Source: Rhizobium brockwellii
GTDB taxonomy: Bacteria; Pseudomonadota; Alphaproteobacteria; Rhizobiales; Rhizobiaceae
NCBI RefSeq assembly: GCF_000769405.2
Contig: NZ_CP053439.1
Coordinates: 3,162,001-3,226,000 of the forward strand
Reading direction: 5' to 3'
Length of the DNA: 64,000 bases
Within the stretch, counting starts at the first letter, position 1. Each line of letters begins with the position of its first letter. Made by a program: the position numbers and the translations under genes. Positions 26,039 to 36,307 of the stretch are shown piece by piece. Below the pieces are notes generated by a model. That model made no database searches, had not been told where the DNA came from, and saw nothing but the letters and a program-made list of their open reading frames with translations.

Positions 26039-26529
26039 CCAGATCTCAGTTCCCGAAATATCTCTCTGTTTATTATCGACCGCTCTTTTGCATCGCAGCA
26101 ATATATGCACGAACAATGGTTCTACTCTAATTGGTAGAATCAAGTGTTAATCTCAAAACGGAATTCGAATATTCAGAAAGACGAGGAGGTTCCCCGAAAT
26201 CCAGCAGGTTTATCAGCCAACCGCGCTGATGCCCCGAGGTACCGCACCCTCTAGAAATCGGCAGACGGCGCCAGGATCGACGATTCCGGGACGATTTCGT
26301 GCCGGATCGGCTCGATTTTCGTTTCATTTTGTTATCAACTTGCGGAATCCCACCAAAATTCCTAGAAATCTTGCCGTTGCGCCCATTCGAGCCAAATATG
26401 GTCGGAGGGCGCTTTGATCGCGCCGATATCGATCGTCCTTGGCATGGCCTGGGGGCCGTTGAACGATCCGGAAAAGCCGGCGCGGCACCTCATCGCGGGT
26501 CGAATGACCCCCATCCAAGGAGACAGACA
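26039..26529. other. Intergenic region upstream of the livJ-type gene
   Basis: 491 bases between divergent genes. No open frame has coding character, and I recognise no repeat or RNA. The last ~100 bases before 26530, ending in CCAAGGAGACAGACA, supply the ribosome site of the binding-protein gene. Confidence 0.45.
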
Positions 26530-27633
26530 ATGACCCTCAAGACATTGACGGCGACCCTCGTCGCGTCACTCGCCTTTGCGCCGCTTGCCTATGCCGATAT
26601 CACCATCGGCCTGATCGCGCCGCTCACCGGCCCCGTCGCCGCCTATGGCGACCAGGTGAAGAATGGTGCGCAGACCGCCGTCGACGAAATCAACAAGAAG
26701 GGCGGAATTCTCGGCGAGAAGGTCGTCCTCGAACTGGCCGACGATGCCGGCGAACCGAAACAGGGCGTTTCCGCCGCCAACAAGGTCGTCGGCGACGGCA
26801 TCCGCTTCGTCGTTGGCCCGGTGACATCGGGCGTCGCCATCCCCGTTTCGGACGTGCTTGCTGAAAACGGCGTGCTGATGGTCACCCCGACCGCGACGGC
26901 CCCTGACCTGACCAAGCGCGGTCTCACCAATGTGCTGCGCACCTGCGGCCGCGACGACCAGCAGGCCGAAGTCGCCGCCAAATATGTGCTGAAGAATTTC
27001 AAGGACAAGCGCGTCGCCATCGTCAACGACAAGGGCGCCTACGGCAAAGGCCTCGCCGACGCCTTCAAGGCGACGCTGAACGCCGGCGGCATCACCGAAG
27101 TCGTCAATGACGCGATCACGCCTGGTGACAAGGATTTCAGCGCGCTTACCACCCGCATCAAGTCCGAGAAGGTCGACGTGGTCTATTTCGGCGGCTACCA
27201 CCCGGAAGGCGGCCTGCTGGCCCGCCAGCTGCATGACCTCGCCGCCAACGCGACGATCATCGGCGGCGACGGACTCTCCAACACCGAATTCTGGGCAATC
27301 GGCACGGATGCGGTAGCAGGCACCATCTTCACCAACGCTTCGGACGCCACCAAGAGCCCGGATTCCAAAGCCGCAGCCGATGCGCTCGCCGCCAAGAACA
27401 TCCCGGCGGAGGCCTTCACGCTGAACGCCTATGCCGCCGTCGAAGTGCTGAAAGCCGGCATCGAGAAGGCCGGCAGCGCCGAAGATGCGGAAGCCGTCGC
27501 GGCCGCGTTGAAGGGCGGCGAAGAAATCCCGACCGCCATCGGCAAGATCACCTACGGCGAAACCGGCGACCTGACCTCGCAGAGCTTCTCGCTCTACAAA
27601 TGGGAAGCCGGCAAGATCGTCGCCGCCGAGTAA
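26530..27633 (+). CDS. Branched-chain amino acid ABC transporter binding protein (LivJ/LivK-like)
   Basis: A 367-residue exported protein with a signal peptide of about 22 residues ([12 protein letters not shown]). The mature sequence [50 protein letters not shown] and [10 protein letters not shown] is typical of Leu/Ile/Val binding proteins. No livHMGF genes are adjacent, so it must use membrane subunits encoded elsewhere. The ribosome site AAGGAGA precedes the chosen ATG. A hairpin with T-rich tail follows at 27656. Confidence 0.93.
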   Translation: MTLKTLTATLVASLAFAPLAYADITIGLIAPLTGPVAAYGDQVKNGAQTAVDEINKKGGILGEKVVLELADDAGEPKQGVSAANKVVGDGIRFVVGPVTSGVAIPVSDVLAENGVLMVTPTATAPDLTKRGLTNVLRTCGRDDQQAEVAAKYVLKNFKDKRVAIVNDKGAYGKGLADAFKATLNAGGITEVVNDAITPGDKDFSALTTRIKSEKVDVVYFGGYHPEGGLLARQLHDLAANATIIGGDGLSNTEFWAIGTDAVAGTIFTNASDATKSPDSKAAADALAAKNIPAEAFTLNAYAAVEVLKAGIEKAGSAEDAEAVAAALKGGEEIPTAIGKITYGETGDLTSQSFSLYKWEAGKIVAAE

Positions 27634-27655
27634 TTGACGGATACAGAGAAACAGG

Positions 27656-27690
27656 ATCGAGCGCCTCACGGCGCCCGATTTGTATTTTGA
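27656..27690 (+). terminator. Terminator after the livJ-type gene
   Basis: ATCG-A-GCGCC pairs with GGCGC-C-CGAT around TCAC (27656-27679), followed by the T-rich stretch TTGTATTTT. Confidence 0.6.
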
Positions 27691-27705
27691 GAGATGGGCT
27701 GCCGG

Positions 27706-27996
27706 TCAATCCCGCGTCCTCTTATCCTCACGCAGATAGCTTTCCACTGTCGGGTGTTCGATAAGTACCATCGGTTGAACATACGTCCGATTGGGTGTTG
27801 GATTTGAAATCCGCGCGTAGAAACTGGCGACCACGACGCGCTTAAGATTTTCATCGGAAGCGACACTTCCGGTCGATTTTTTGAGAATGATCTGACTGAC
27901 CTTCCCGTGCTTGTCGGTCGTGAGTACCGCAGAGTTGTTCACACAGCCGCTCAACAGAAAAACTGCTGCGCAGGCCGCCGAAATAATTGCTTTCAT
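27706..27996 (-). CDS. Small lipoprotein
   Basis: A 96-residue protein with a lipoprotein signal ending in the lipobox LSGC at about residues 15-18 (AAVFLLSGCVNNSA), so Cys18 should be lipidated. The rest is polar, with basic patches, and has no family I recognise. I choose the ATG at 27996 (MKAIISAACAAVF). It is divergent from adenine deaminase. Confidence 0.7.
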   Translation of the reverse strand: MKAIISAACAAVFLLSGCVNNSAVLTTDKHGKVSQIILKKSTGSVASDENLKRVVVASFYARISNPTPNRTYVQPMVLIEHPTVESYLREDKRTRD

Positions 27997-28146
27997 ATCA
28001 TGACCTTGAGTTGGAAAACGACATCTGTATTCTCGCTTCACTAGCACTGCTGCCACCGAGGCAAAAGCAGCGGGAAATACAATCCAAATGTTTCCAGCAT
28101 CCGTTCGGCATCAGCGGCAGAAAAACAATCGACGAGGTAGCAATCC

Positions 28147-29844
28147 ATGACCACGAAGCTCGAACGTCTCATCGATCAGGGCGTTGGCCGTATGCCGGCC
28201 GATATCGTGCTGAAGGGCGGCCGTTTCTTCGATCTCGTCACCGGCGAACTCGTCCAGTCGGACATTGCCATCGGCGCCGATCGCATCGTCGGCACCTCAG
28301 GCAATTATGAGGGCGAGACCGAGATCGACATCTCGGGCAGGATCGTCGTTCCCGGCTTCATCGACACGCATCTGCATATCGAATCTTCGCTGGTGACCCC
28401 GCATGAATTCGATCGCTGCGTTCTGCCCTACGGTGTGACGACCGCCATCTGCGATCCGCACGAAATCGCCAATGTCCTCGGAACCGCCGGCATCGAATTC
28501 TTTCTCGAATCCGCGCTGGAGACGATCATGGACATCCGCGTCCAGCTCTCCTCCTGCGTTCCGGCGACACATCTCGAAACCTCCGGCGCCGACCTGCCGA
28601 TCGAAAGCCTCCTGCCCTACCGCCACCATCCGAAGGTCATCGGCCTTGCCGAATTCATGAATTTCCCCGGCGTCATCCACAAGGATCCCGTCTGCATGGC
28701 CAAGCTCGACGCCTTCCAGGGCGGCCATATCGACGGTCACGCGCCGCTGCTCTCAGGCAACGACCTCAACGGTTACCTCGCAGCCGGCATCCGCACCGAG
28801 CACGAATGCACGACCTCCGCCGAAGCGCTGGAAAAGATCCGCAAGGGCATGCATATCCTCGTGCGCGAGGGTTCGGTATCCAAGGATCTCGCTGCGCTGA
28901 TACCCATTATCACCGAGCGGCTTTCACCCTTCCTCGCGCTTTGCACCGACGACCGCAATCCGCTCGATATCGCCGAACAGGGCCATCTTGATCATATGAT
29001 CCGCACAGCGATCGCGAGCGGCGTCGAGCCCCTGGCGATCTACCGCGCCGCCTCGATTTCGGCCGCCCGCGCCTTCGGCCTCAGGGACCGCGGCCTGGTC
29101 GCGCCGGGCTGGCGGGCCGATCTGGTGGTTCTCGACAGCCTGGAAAACTGCCGCGCCGACATGATCTTCTCCGCCGGCCGCCGCGTCACCGATGCACTGT
29201 TTTCCTCGCGCAGACCGGTTGCCCCGATCGGCCTCGACAGCGTCAAGGCAAGGCCCGTCAACGCCGCCCATTTCGGCGTCCCGGTCGCCGAGGGCGAAAC
29301 ACCTGTCATCGGCGTCATGCCGGGCAAGATCATCACCGAGCATCGCCGCTACCGCCTGCCCGTCAGGGGCAACGAGACGACCGTCGATCTTGCCAACGAT
29401 ATCATCAAGGTCGCCGTCATCGAGCGCCACGGCAAGAACGGCAACCATGCCAACGGCTTCGTCCAGGGCTTCGGCCTGAAGAAGGGTGCGATCGCCTCGA
29501 CCGTCGGCCATGACAGCCACAATATCTGCGTGGTCGGCGTCAGCGAGGACGACATGGCCTGCGCCGCAAACCGCCTCGGCGAGATCAAGGGCGGCTTCGT
29601 CGTCGTCGAAGACGGTAAGGTCACCGGCGAAATCGCCCTGCCCATCGCTGGTCTTATGAGCCTAGAGCCCTACGAGACGGTTCGCGACATCCTCCACCAT
29701 CTGCGCAAGGCCGCCTTCGCGCTCGGCGCCACGCTGGAAGAACCCTTCCTTCAGCTCGCTTTCCTGCCGCTGCCGGTCATCCCGCACCTGAAGATATCCG
29801 ACCGCGGCATGGTGGATGTGGACAAGTTCGCGCTCATCGGGTGA
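28147..29844 (+). CDS. ade: Adenine deaminase
   Basis: A 565-residue amidohydrolase that converts adenine to hypoxanthine and ammonia. It has the metal-binding start [18 protein letters not shown], then [39 protein letters not shown] and the distinctive C-terminal AdeC domain with [14 protein letters not shown] and [11 protein letters not shown]. Length matches bacterial Ade. The product hypoxanthine is a substrate of the xanthine dehydrogenase encoded at 59.5-64 kb. It is monocistronic here. Confidence 0.95.
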   Translation: MTTKLERLIDQGVGRMPADIVLKGGRFFDLVTGELVQSDIAIGADRIVGTSGNYEGETEIDISGRIVVPGFIDTHLHIESSLVTPHEFDRCVLPYGVTTAICDPHEIANVLGTAGIEFFLESALETIMDIRVQLSSCVPATHLETSGADLPIESLLPYRHHPKVIGLAEFMNFPGVIHKDPVCMAKLDAFQGGHIDGHAPLLSGNDLNGYLAAGIRTEHECTTSAEALEKIRKGMHILVREGSVSKDLAALIPIITERLSPFLALCTDDRNPLDIAEQGHLDHMIRTAIASGVEPLAIYRAASISAARAFGLRDRGLVAPGWRADLVVLDSLENCRADMIFSAGRRVTDALFSSRRPVAPIGLDSVKARPVNAAHFGVPVAEGETPVIGVMPGKIITEHRRYRLPVRGNETTVDLANDIIKVAVIERHGKNGNHANGFVQGFGLKKGAIASTVGHDSHNICVVGVSEDDMACAANRLGEIKGGFVVVEDGKVTGEIALPIAGLMSLEPYETVRDILHHLRKAAFALGATLEEPFLQLAFLPLPVIPHLKISDRGMVDVDKFALIG

Positions 29845-29915
29845 TGCAATTTCACGGCCGACTCCCCAGTGGGGCAGCCTTTGACCGTCGACTTCAGAGA
29901 TACAGCAGTCGAACG

Positions 29916-31562
29916 TCAAATCCGCGCGCAAAACCCGTCGAGCGCGGCAAGCTTCACCGATCCCGCGCCAGCCACCGCCCCGAAGCCCGGCATCTCAAGC
30001 GTTTCCTCGATCACCATGTCATCGGGCAGGCGGAATTCCGCCGGTTTGCGCGTCAGGTTGAAAACGAAGAGCAGTTTTTCTCCGTCCTTTTCGCGGGTGA
30101 AGGCGAGTAGGTCCTGATTGGTGCCGATGAAGCTCATCTCGCCGTCGATCAGCGCCGGATGGCGCCTCCGGAATGCGAGCGTCTTGCGGTAGTGGTGCAG
30201 CACCGAGCTGTCGCTCGCCTCCTGCGTATCGACGGAAAGTGCTGCCTGCTCATAAGGCACCGGCAGCCAGCTCTTTTCCGCGGATGTGAAGCCCGCATGC
30301 GCCTTGCCGGCTTCCCAGGGCATCGGCGTGCGGCAGCCGTCGCGGCCCTTGAAGGCCGGCCAGAAGCGGATGCCGTAGGGGTCGCGCAGATCCTCGAAGG
30401 CGAGCTCGGCCTCGGGCAGGCCGAGTTCCTCGCCCTGGTAGAGGCAGATCGAGCCACGTAGCGCCGCAAGCACAGAGATTGCCAGCTTGGCGATGACTGG
30501 CCGTTCTTCCTCCGACCGCGCGAAACGGCTGACATGGCGCATGACGTCGTGGTTGGAAAAAGCCCAGCAGACCCAGCCGTCCGTGACTGCCTTCTGGAAG
30601 GCCTCGACGCAGCCGCGAATATGCTCGGCGGTGAAATCCGGCCCGAGCAGATCGAATGTGTAGCACATGTGCAGCTTGTCGCCGCCACTCGTATAGGCGC
30701 CAACCGTCTTCAGCGAACGCGCGCCATCGCCGACTTCGCCGACGGTCGTGCGATCCTCGTACTGATCGAGCAGCGCCCGGAAGCGCTTGAGGAAATCGAC
30801 ATTTTCCGGCTGCGTCTTGTCGTAGAGGTGGTTCTGCATGCCGTAGGGATTGCTGTCGGGCGCATCGAGGCCCGCGTCATTCTCATCAGGCTCGTGCGGC
30901 GGATTGCTCCTGAGCAGCTTGTCGCAGAAATAATAGTTGACCGTGTCCAGGCGGAAGCCGTCGACGCCGCGGTCGAGCCAGAACTTCACCGTCTCGAGGA
31001 CCGCATCCTGCACGGCTTTGCTGTGGAAGTTCAGGTCCGGCTGCGAGGTCAGGAAATTGTGCTGGTAATATTGCCGGCGCACGCCATCCCACTCCCAGCC
31101 CGGCCCGCCGAAGATCGACAGCCAGTTGTTCGGCGCTGTACCGTCAGGCTTCGGATCGGCCCAGACATACCAATCCGCCTTGGGATTGGTCCGGCTCGAT
31201 CGGCTCTCGACGAACCAGGGATGCCGGTCGGAGGTGTGCGAGATCACCTGGTCGATGACGACCTTGATTCCGAGCCTGTGCGCTTCGGCCATCATCTCGT
31301 CGAAATCGGCGAGCGTCCCGAAGATCGGATCGACGTCGCAATAATCGGAAACGTCGTAGCCCATGTCGGCCATCGGCGACTTGAAGAAGGGCGAGAGCCA
31401 GATCGCGTCGACGCCGAGGCTGGCTATATGCGGCAGCCGGCGGGTGATTCCCCTGAGATCGCCGAGACCGTCGCTGTTGGTGTCCTGAAACGAGCGCGGA
31501 TAGACCTGATAGATCACCGCGCCGCGCCACCAGTCCGCACTCCCGCCTGCCTGCAATGCCAT
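29916..31562 (-). CDS. GH13 alpha-glucosidase (oligo-1,6/AglA type)
   Basis: A 548-residue (beta/alpha)8 enzyme. Start WWRGAVIYQVYPRSFQDTNSDG; region I DQVISHTSD; region II GFRLDTVNYY with the nucleophile Asp; region III TVGEVGD with the general acid Glu; region IV FSNHD with the third acidic residue. It would cleave terminal alpha-glucose from oligosaccharides in the cytosol, since no signal peptide is visible. In other rhizobia aglA sits with an aglEFGK transporter; none is adjacent here, so I do not give the symbol. Confidence 0.92.
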   Translation of the reverse strand: MALQAGGSADWWRGAVIYQVYPRSFQDTNSDGLGDLRGITRRLPHIASLGVDAIWLSPFFKSPMADMGYDVSDYCDVDPIFGTLADFDEMMAEAHRLGIKVVIDQVISHTSDRHPWFVESRSSRTNPKADWYVWADPKPDGTAPNNWLSIFGGPGWEWDGVRRQYYQHNFLTSQPDLNFHSKAVQDAVLETVKFWLDRGVDGFRLDTVNYYFCDKLLRSNPPHEPDENDAGLDAPDSNPYGMQNHLYDKTQPENVDFLKRFRALLDQYEDRTTVGEVGDGARSLKTVGAYTSGGDKLHMCYTFDLLGPDFTAEHIRGCVEAFQKAVTDGWVCWAFSNHDVMRHVSRFARSEEERPVIAKLAISVLAALRGSICLYQGEELGLPEAELAFEDLRDPYGIRFWPAFKGRDGCRTPMPWEAGKAHAGFTSAEKSWLPVPYEQAALSVDTQEASDSSVLHHYRKTLAFRRRHPALIDGEMSFIGTNQDLLAFTREKDGEKLLFVFNLTRKPAEFRLPDDMVIEETLEMPGFGAVAGAGSVKLAALDGFCARI

Positions 31563-31847
31563 CGGCTACATCTCCTGCCTCGTTTGCGCTCGCCACACTA
31601 AAGCGGACGAAACAAAAGACAACCATGTGAAGCCGTTATGAGAGCGTGGCTGATGTCGCGGCACATCGTCGCGATCCGACAAGGGGGAGACGTATATGGA
31701 CTTGTCCACAACCCGTTTCCACGCTCCGGATTTGGGGTTGCAACGCAAAGCCTTTGCGATAATGTGCGCGCTGACCTGCACGTAAGAGGTCAAACACCGG
31801 GAACAAATGTCTAATAAAGGCGAAAAGCCTAGAAAGGTGGACCCACC

Positions 31848-33428
31848 ATGAACCATTTCGCGAAAAAATTTCTCGCCTCTGCGATGCTTGGCACATTGCT
31901 GGCGTTTTCGGCCCACGCGGCCACGCTCAACATTCACAATGGTGGCGACCCGCAGTCGCTCGATCCGCAGAAGCTTTCCGGGGACTGGGAAAATCGTATC
32001 GCCGGCGACATTTTCGAAGGCCTCGTCACCGAGGACGCCAAGGATAATCCGATCCCCGGCCAGGCCGAAAGCTGGACCATTTCGCCTGATGGCAAGGTCT
32101 ACACCTTCAAGCTTCGCGACGGCATCAAGTGGTCCGATGGCCAGCCGGTAACGGCAGGAGACTTCGTCTTCGCCTTCCAGCGCCTCGTCGACCCGAAGAA
32201 TGCCGCCGACTATGCCTATCTGCAGTTCACCATCAAGAACGCGGAAAAGATCAACAAGGGTGAGATCACCGATCTCAACCAGCTCGGCGTCAAGGCGATC
32301 GACGACAAGACGCTCGAAATCACCCTTGAAAACTCGACCCCTTATTTCCTCAATGCCTTGATGCATTACACCGCCTATCCGCTGCCGAAGCATGTCGTCG
32401 AGGCGAAGGGTCAGGATTGGGTCAAGATCGGCAACATCGTCACCAACGGCCCTTACAAGCCGGTCGAGTGGGTTCCGGGTTCCCATGTCACGACTGTCAA
32501 GAACGACCAGTGGTATGACACCAAGGACCTGAAGATCGACGGTGCGAAGTTCTTCGTGCTTGAGGATCAGGAAGCCGCGCTGAAGCGTTACCGCGCCGGC
32601 GAATTCGATATCCTCACCGACTTTCCGACCGACCAATACGAGTGGATGAAGAAGAACCTGCCGGGCCAAGCGCATGTCGCCCCCTTCTCCGGCCTCTATT
32701 ATTACGTCGTCAACTCGCAGAAGCCGCCCTTCAGCGACAAGCGCGTCCGCCAGGCTCTCTCCATGGCGATCAACCGTGAAGTCATCGGCCCGCAGATCCT
32801 CGGCACCGGCGAACTGCCGGCCTATTCCTGGGTTCCGCCGGGCACGGCGAATTACGGCGAGCCCGCCTACGTCAGCTGGAAGGACCTGCCCTATAGCGAG
32901 AAGGTCGCTGAAGCCAAGAAGCTTCTGGCCGAAGCCGGCTTCGGCCCGGAAAAGCCGCTGCACGCTGTACTCAGCTATAACACCAACGACAACCACAAGC
33001 GTATCGCCGTTGCCATCGCTTCCATGTGGAAGCCGCTCGGCGTCGATGTCGAGCTCGTCAATGCCGAAACCAAGGTGCATTACGACCAGATGCAGCGTGG
33101 TCAGGTCGAAATCGGCCGCGCCGGCTGGCTCGCCGACTATAACGATCCGGACAACTTCCTGAACCTCCTGGTGACAGGTGTGCAGATGAACTACGGCCGC
33201 TGGTCCAATCCCGAGTACGACAAGATGATCAAGGAAGGCAACGCCGAGACGGATCTCGCCAAGCGTGCCGCGATCTTCAAGAAGGCCGAACAGTTGGCGC
33301 TGGATGAATCCGCCGCCCTGCCGATCTACTACTATGTCTCGAAGAACGTCGTTTCGCCGAAGATCGAAGGCTTCGTCGACAACATCCAGGACATCCACCG
33401 CACCCGCTGGCTGTCGATGAAAGAGTAA
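31848..33428 (+). CDS. oppA: Oligopeptide ABC transporter binding protein
   Basis: A 526-residue exported protein with a signal peptide of ~25 residues (ASAMLGTLLAFSAHA). The mature protein shows the SBP_bac_5 pattern: HNGGDPQSLDPQKLSGDWE, RIAGDIFEGLV, YTFKLRDGIKWSDGQPVTAGDFVFAFQR and RVRQALSMAINREVI. It is the first gene of a complete oppABCDF operon. The ribosome site GAAAGGTGG precedes the ATG. The 285-bp gap before it (31563-31847) holds the promoter region but no gene I can support. Confidence 0.95.
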   Translation: MNHFAKKFLASAMLGTLLAFSAHAATLNIHNGGDPQSLDPQKLSGDWENRIAGDIFEGLVTEDAKDNPIPGQAESWTISPDGKVYTFKLRDGIKWSDGQPVTAGDFVFAFQRLVDPKNAADYAYLQFTIKNAEKINKGEITDLNQLGVKAIDDKTLEITLENSTPYFLNALMHYTAYPLPKHVVEAKGQDWVKIGNIVTNGPYKPVEWVPGSHVTTVKNDQWYDTKDLKIDGAKFFVLEDQEAALKRYRAGEFDILTDFPTDQYEWMKKNLPGQAHVAPFSGLYYYVVNSQKPPFSDKRVRQALSMAINREVIGPQILGTGELPAYSWVPPGTANYGEPAYVSWKDLPYSEKVAEAKKLLAEAGFGPEKPLHAVLSYNTNDNHKRIAVAIASMWKPLGVDVELVNAETKVHYDQMQRGQVEIGRAGWLADYNDPDNFLNLLVTGVQMNYGRWSNPEYDKMIKEGNAETDLAKRAAIFKKAEQLALDESAALPIYYYVSKNVVSPKIEGFVDNIQDIHRTRWLSMKE

Positions 33429-33476
33429 GGGAAAACGGTCCTTTCCGCGCACTGCGGTAAGGACCGGCCCACGATC

Positions 33477-34400
33477 ATGATCAAATACGCACTCCGTCGC
33501 CTGCTGTCGACGATCCCCGTCATGTGGATCGCCGTGACAGCCTCGTTTTTTGTTTTGCGCCTTGCCCCCGGCGGCCCTTTCGATGGCGAAAGGCCATTGC
33601 CGCCGGTGATCCTGAAGAACCTTGCGGCCCACTATAATCTAGACAAGCCGCTCATCCAGCAGTACCTGATCTATGTCGGTGACCTGCTCCGGGGCGATCT
33701 CGGCCCCTCCTTCGCCAGCGAAGATTTCACCGTCGCCCAGCAGATCATGATCGGTCTGCCCTATACCTTTACCATCGGTACGGCTGCCTTCCTGATTGCC
33801 ATCATTGCCGGCGTGGCCGTCGGCTGTCTCGGGGCACTCTATCAGAACAAGGCACCGGATTATATTCTGGGCGCGCTCATTCTGGTGGGCGTCGTGCTAC
33901 CGAACTTCTTGATTGCGCCCATCCTGCAGCTCGTCTTCGGCATCCATCTCGCGTGGTTTCCGGTCGGCGGCTGGGGTGACGGCTCGATCAAATACCTCAT
34001 CCTGCCGATCGTCGTTCTGGCGCTGCCGCATGCCGGCCGTATCTCGCGCATCACGCGCGGCTCGATGATCGAGGTGATGAATCAGAACTTCATTCGCACC
34101 GCCAAGGCCAAAGGCATCGGCCCCCGCCTGACGGTCATGCGCCACGCGCTGAAACCTGCGCTGATGCCTGTCGTCTCCTATCTCGGACCGGCTGCAAGTT
34201 ACCTTCTCACCGGCTCGCTGGTTGTCGAGAGCATCTTCGGATTGCCCGGCATCGGCCGCTATTTCGTCAACGCAGCGCTGAACCGCGATTACGGCATGGT
34301 TCTCGGCACGGTCATCTTCTACATGGTGCTGATCGTGTTCCTGAACCTTCTCGTCGATATCGCCTATGCGTGGCTCGATCCGAAAGTGAGAAACAGATGA
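33477..34400 (+). CDS. oppB: Oligopeptide ABC transporter permease
   Basis: A 307-residue inner-membrane protein of the OppB/DppB type: LRRLLSTIPVMWIAVTASFF, LDKPLIQQYLIYVGDLLRGDLG, the permease loop RTAKAKGIGPRLTVMRHALKPALMPV and the late ESIFGLPGIGRYFVNAALNRDY. It ends in a 4-bp ATGA overlap with oppC. Confidence 0.95.
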   Translation: MIKYALRRLLSTIPVMWIAVTASFFVLRLAPGGPFDGERPLPPVILKNLAAHYNLDKPLIQQYLIYVGDLLRGDLGPSFASEDFTVAQQIMIGLPYTFTIGTAAFLIAIIAGVAVGCLGALYQNKAPDYILGALILVGVVLPNFLIAPILQLVFGIHLAWFPVGGWGDGSIKYLILPIVVLALPHAGRISRITRGSMIEVMNQNFIRTAKAKGIGPRLTVMRHALKPALMPVVSYLGPAASYLLTGSLVVESIFGLPGIGRYFVNAALNRDYGMVLGTVIFYMVLIVFLNLLVDIAYAWLDPKVRNR

Positions 34401-35314
34401 TCCTCAACCCCGCAAAACGCGAGCTGCTCGCCCAGGAGCTGCTGGAGGCGGAGGGCCTTGCGCCCGAAAGCCGCTCGCTCACCAAGGATGCCTTGCGCCG
34501 CCTCGGGCGCAACAAGGCCGCGGTCCTGTCGATCGTCGTCCTGACGCTGTTAATCCTCGTAGCCTTCATCGGCCCCTGGTTCATTCCCTTCAATTATGAA
34601 GATCCTGATTGGGCGGCCTTCCGCATACCGCCCTCGATCGAAACCGGCCACTATTTCGGCACCGACCCGAACGGCCGCGACCTTCTCGCCCGCGTCCTTT
34701 ACGGCACCCGCGTCTCGCTCGCCGTAGCGCTGACGGCGACCGTCGTCTCAGTCTTCATCGGCGTGCTCTACGGCGCCGTCTCGGGCTATATCGGCGGCAG
34801 GCTCGATGCAATCATGATGCGCTTCGTCGATATCATGTATGCGCTTCCCTATATCCTCTTCGTCATCCTGCTGATGGTGATCTTCGGCCGCAACGTCTAT
34901 CTGCTGTTTGCCGCCATCGGCGCGCTGGAATGGCTGACGATGGCCCGCATCGTGCGCGGCCAGACGCTGTCGATCAAGCACCGCGAATTCATCGAGGCGG
35001 CCCGCGCCTCCGGGCAGCGGCCATTCAAGATCATCATCAAGCACATCATCCCGAACCTCGTCGGACCCGTGGTCATCTTCGCAGCATTGACGGTGCCTGA
35101 AATCATCGCCACCGAAAGCTTCCTTTCCTATCTCGGCTTCGGCGTGCAGGAACCGCTGACCTCGCTCGGCACGCTGATCGCCGAGGGGACCGACGCCATG
35201 GAAAGCATGCCTTGGCTGCTGGTCTTCCCGGCAAGCTTCCTCGTGGCCCTGCTGCTCAGCCTGCTATTCATCGGCGACGGCCTGCGCGACGCGTTCGACC
35301 CGAAGGATCGTTAA
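34397..35314 (+). CDS. oppC: Oligopeptide ABC transporter permease
   Basis: A 305-residue inner-membrane protein of the OppC/DppC type. It has the N-terminal single helix typical of OppC (AVLSIVVLTLLILVAFIGPW), HYFGTDPNGRDLLARVLYGTRVSL and the permease loop EAARASGQRPFKIIIKHIIPNL. I start at the ATG at 34397, which overlaps the oppB stop; the upstream frame is inside oppB. It abuts oppD with no gap. Confidence 0.94.
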   Translation: MILNPAKRELLAQELLEAEGLAPESRSLTKDALRRLGRNKAAVLSIVVLTLLILVAFIGPWFIPFNYEDPDWAAFRIPPSIETGHYFGTDPNGRDLLARVLYGTRVSLAVALTATVVSVFIGVLYGAVSGYIGGRLDAIMMRFVDIMYALPYILFVILLMVIFGRNVYLLFAAIGALEWLTMARIVRGQTLSIKHREFIEAARASGQRPFKIIIKHIIPNLVGPVVIFAALTVPEIIATESFLSYLGFGVQEPLTSLGTLIAEGTDAMESMPWLLVFPASFLVALLLSLLFIGDGLRDAFDPKDR

Positions 35315-36307
35315 ATGACGGATACCCTCCTCGAACTCAAAGACTACTCGATCACCTTCAAGACGCCTGATGGTGAGGTGAAGGCGGTCTCGAACATGAA
35401 CCTGACGGTCAAGCGCGGCGAGCGCATCGCCATCGTCGGCGAATCCGGCTCCGGCAAGAGTCAGACCTTCCTCGGCATCATGGGCCTGCTCGCCAAGAAC
35501 GGCAAAACCACGGGACAGGCGCTGCTCGAAGGCAAGGACGTGCTGGCGCTGAAACCGCGCGAGCTCGACCAGATCCGCGGCAAAGATATGGCGATGGTCT
35601 TCCAAGACCCGATGACGGCCCTCAATCCAACGCTGAAGATCTCCCGGCAGTTGACGGAGCAGCTCGAGGTTCACGGCGGCCTGACGGCGCGCGCCGCCTC
35701 CGCCGCCGCACTCGATATGCTGAAACGCGTCGGCATCCCCGACCCGACACGACGCTTCCACCTCTACCCGCATGAGCTCTCCGGCGGCATGCGACAGCGC
35801 ATCGTCATCGCCATGGCGCTGCTCACCCGGCCGAAGCTTCTGATCGCCGACGAACCGACGACGGCACTCGACGTTACTATCCAGGCGCAGATTCTCGATC
35901 TCTTCAACGACCTGACGGCGGAGATGAACACGGCGCTCGTCATGATCACCCACGATCTCGGCGTCGTTGCCGGCCTCGCCGACCGCGTCGCAGTCATGTA
36001 TGCCGGCCGCATAGTCGAGGAGGCGCCCGTCGACGAGCTCTTCGACAACCCGGCACATCCCTATACCGCAGCACTGCATGCCTCGATCCCGCGGCCGGAC
36101 CAGGATGTCGATGACCTCGTCGTCATCCCCGGGCGTCCGCCGAACCTGCAGCACCTGCCGAAGGGCTGCAATTTCTCACCGCGCTGTTCGCAGGCCCAGG
36201 ACGATTGCATCGACCGTCCGCCATTGCTCGAAACGCTGGCGCCGCACCACTGCGCCGCCTGCTACCACCCTTTCCCGCGCCGTGAGGAGTTGCTGAACCA
36301 TGGCTGA
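35315..36307 (+). CDS. oppD: Oligopeptide ABC transporter ATPase
   Basis: A 330-residue ATPase. Walker A is GESGSGKSQ near residue 45, followed by MVFQDPMTALNPTLKI, the signature ELSGGMRQRIVIAMAL and Walker B LLIADEPTTALDV. The C-terminal oligopeptide-transporter extension has CNFSPRCSQAQDDC, whose cysteines match the iron-sulphur-type cluster motif of OppD/DppD. The Walker A ends in Ser-Gln instead of the usual Ser-Thr. It overlaps oppF by 8 bp. Confidence 0.95.
   Translation: MTDTLLELKDYSITFKTPDGEVKAVSNMNLTVKRGERIAIVGESGSGKSQTFLGIMGLLAKNGKTTGQALLEGKDVLALKPRELDQIRGKDMAMVFQDPMTALNPTLKISRQLTEQLEVHGGLTARAASAAALDMLKRVGIPDPTRRFHLYPHELSGGMRQRIVIAMALLTRPKLLIADEPTTALDVTIQAQILDLFNDLTAEMNTALVMITHDLGVVAGLADRVAVMYAGRIVEEAPVDELFDNPAHPYTAALHASIPRPDQDVDDLVVIPGRPPNLQHLPKGCNFSPRCSQAQDDCIDRPPLLETLAPHHCAACYHPFPRREELLNHG

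Noticed and set aside
29916..31562. Naming the GH13 gene aglA
   Set aside because: The family fits, but the agl transporter genes that normally accompany it are not adjacent, so substrate identity is unsure.
31566..33632. Open frame of 688 codons opposite oppA
   Set aside because: A shadow of oppA caused by high GC at third positions. The sense strand has signal peptide, ribosome site and operon context.
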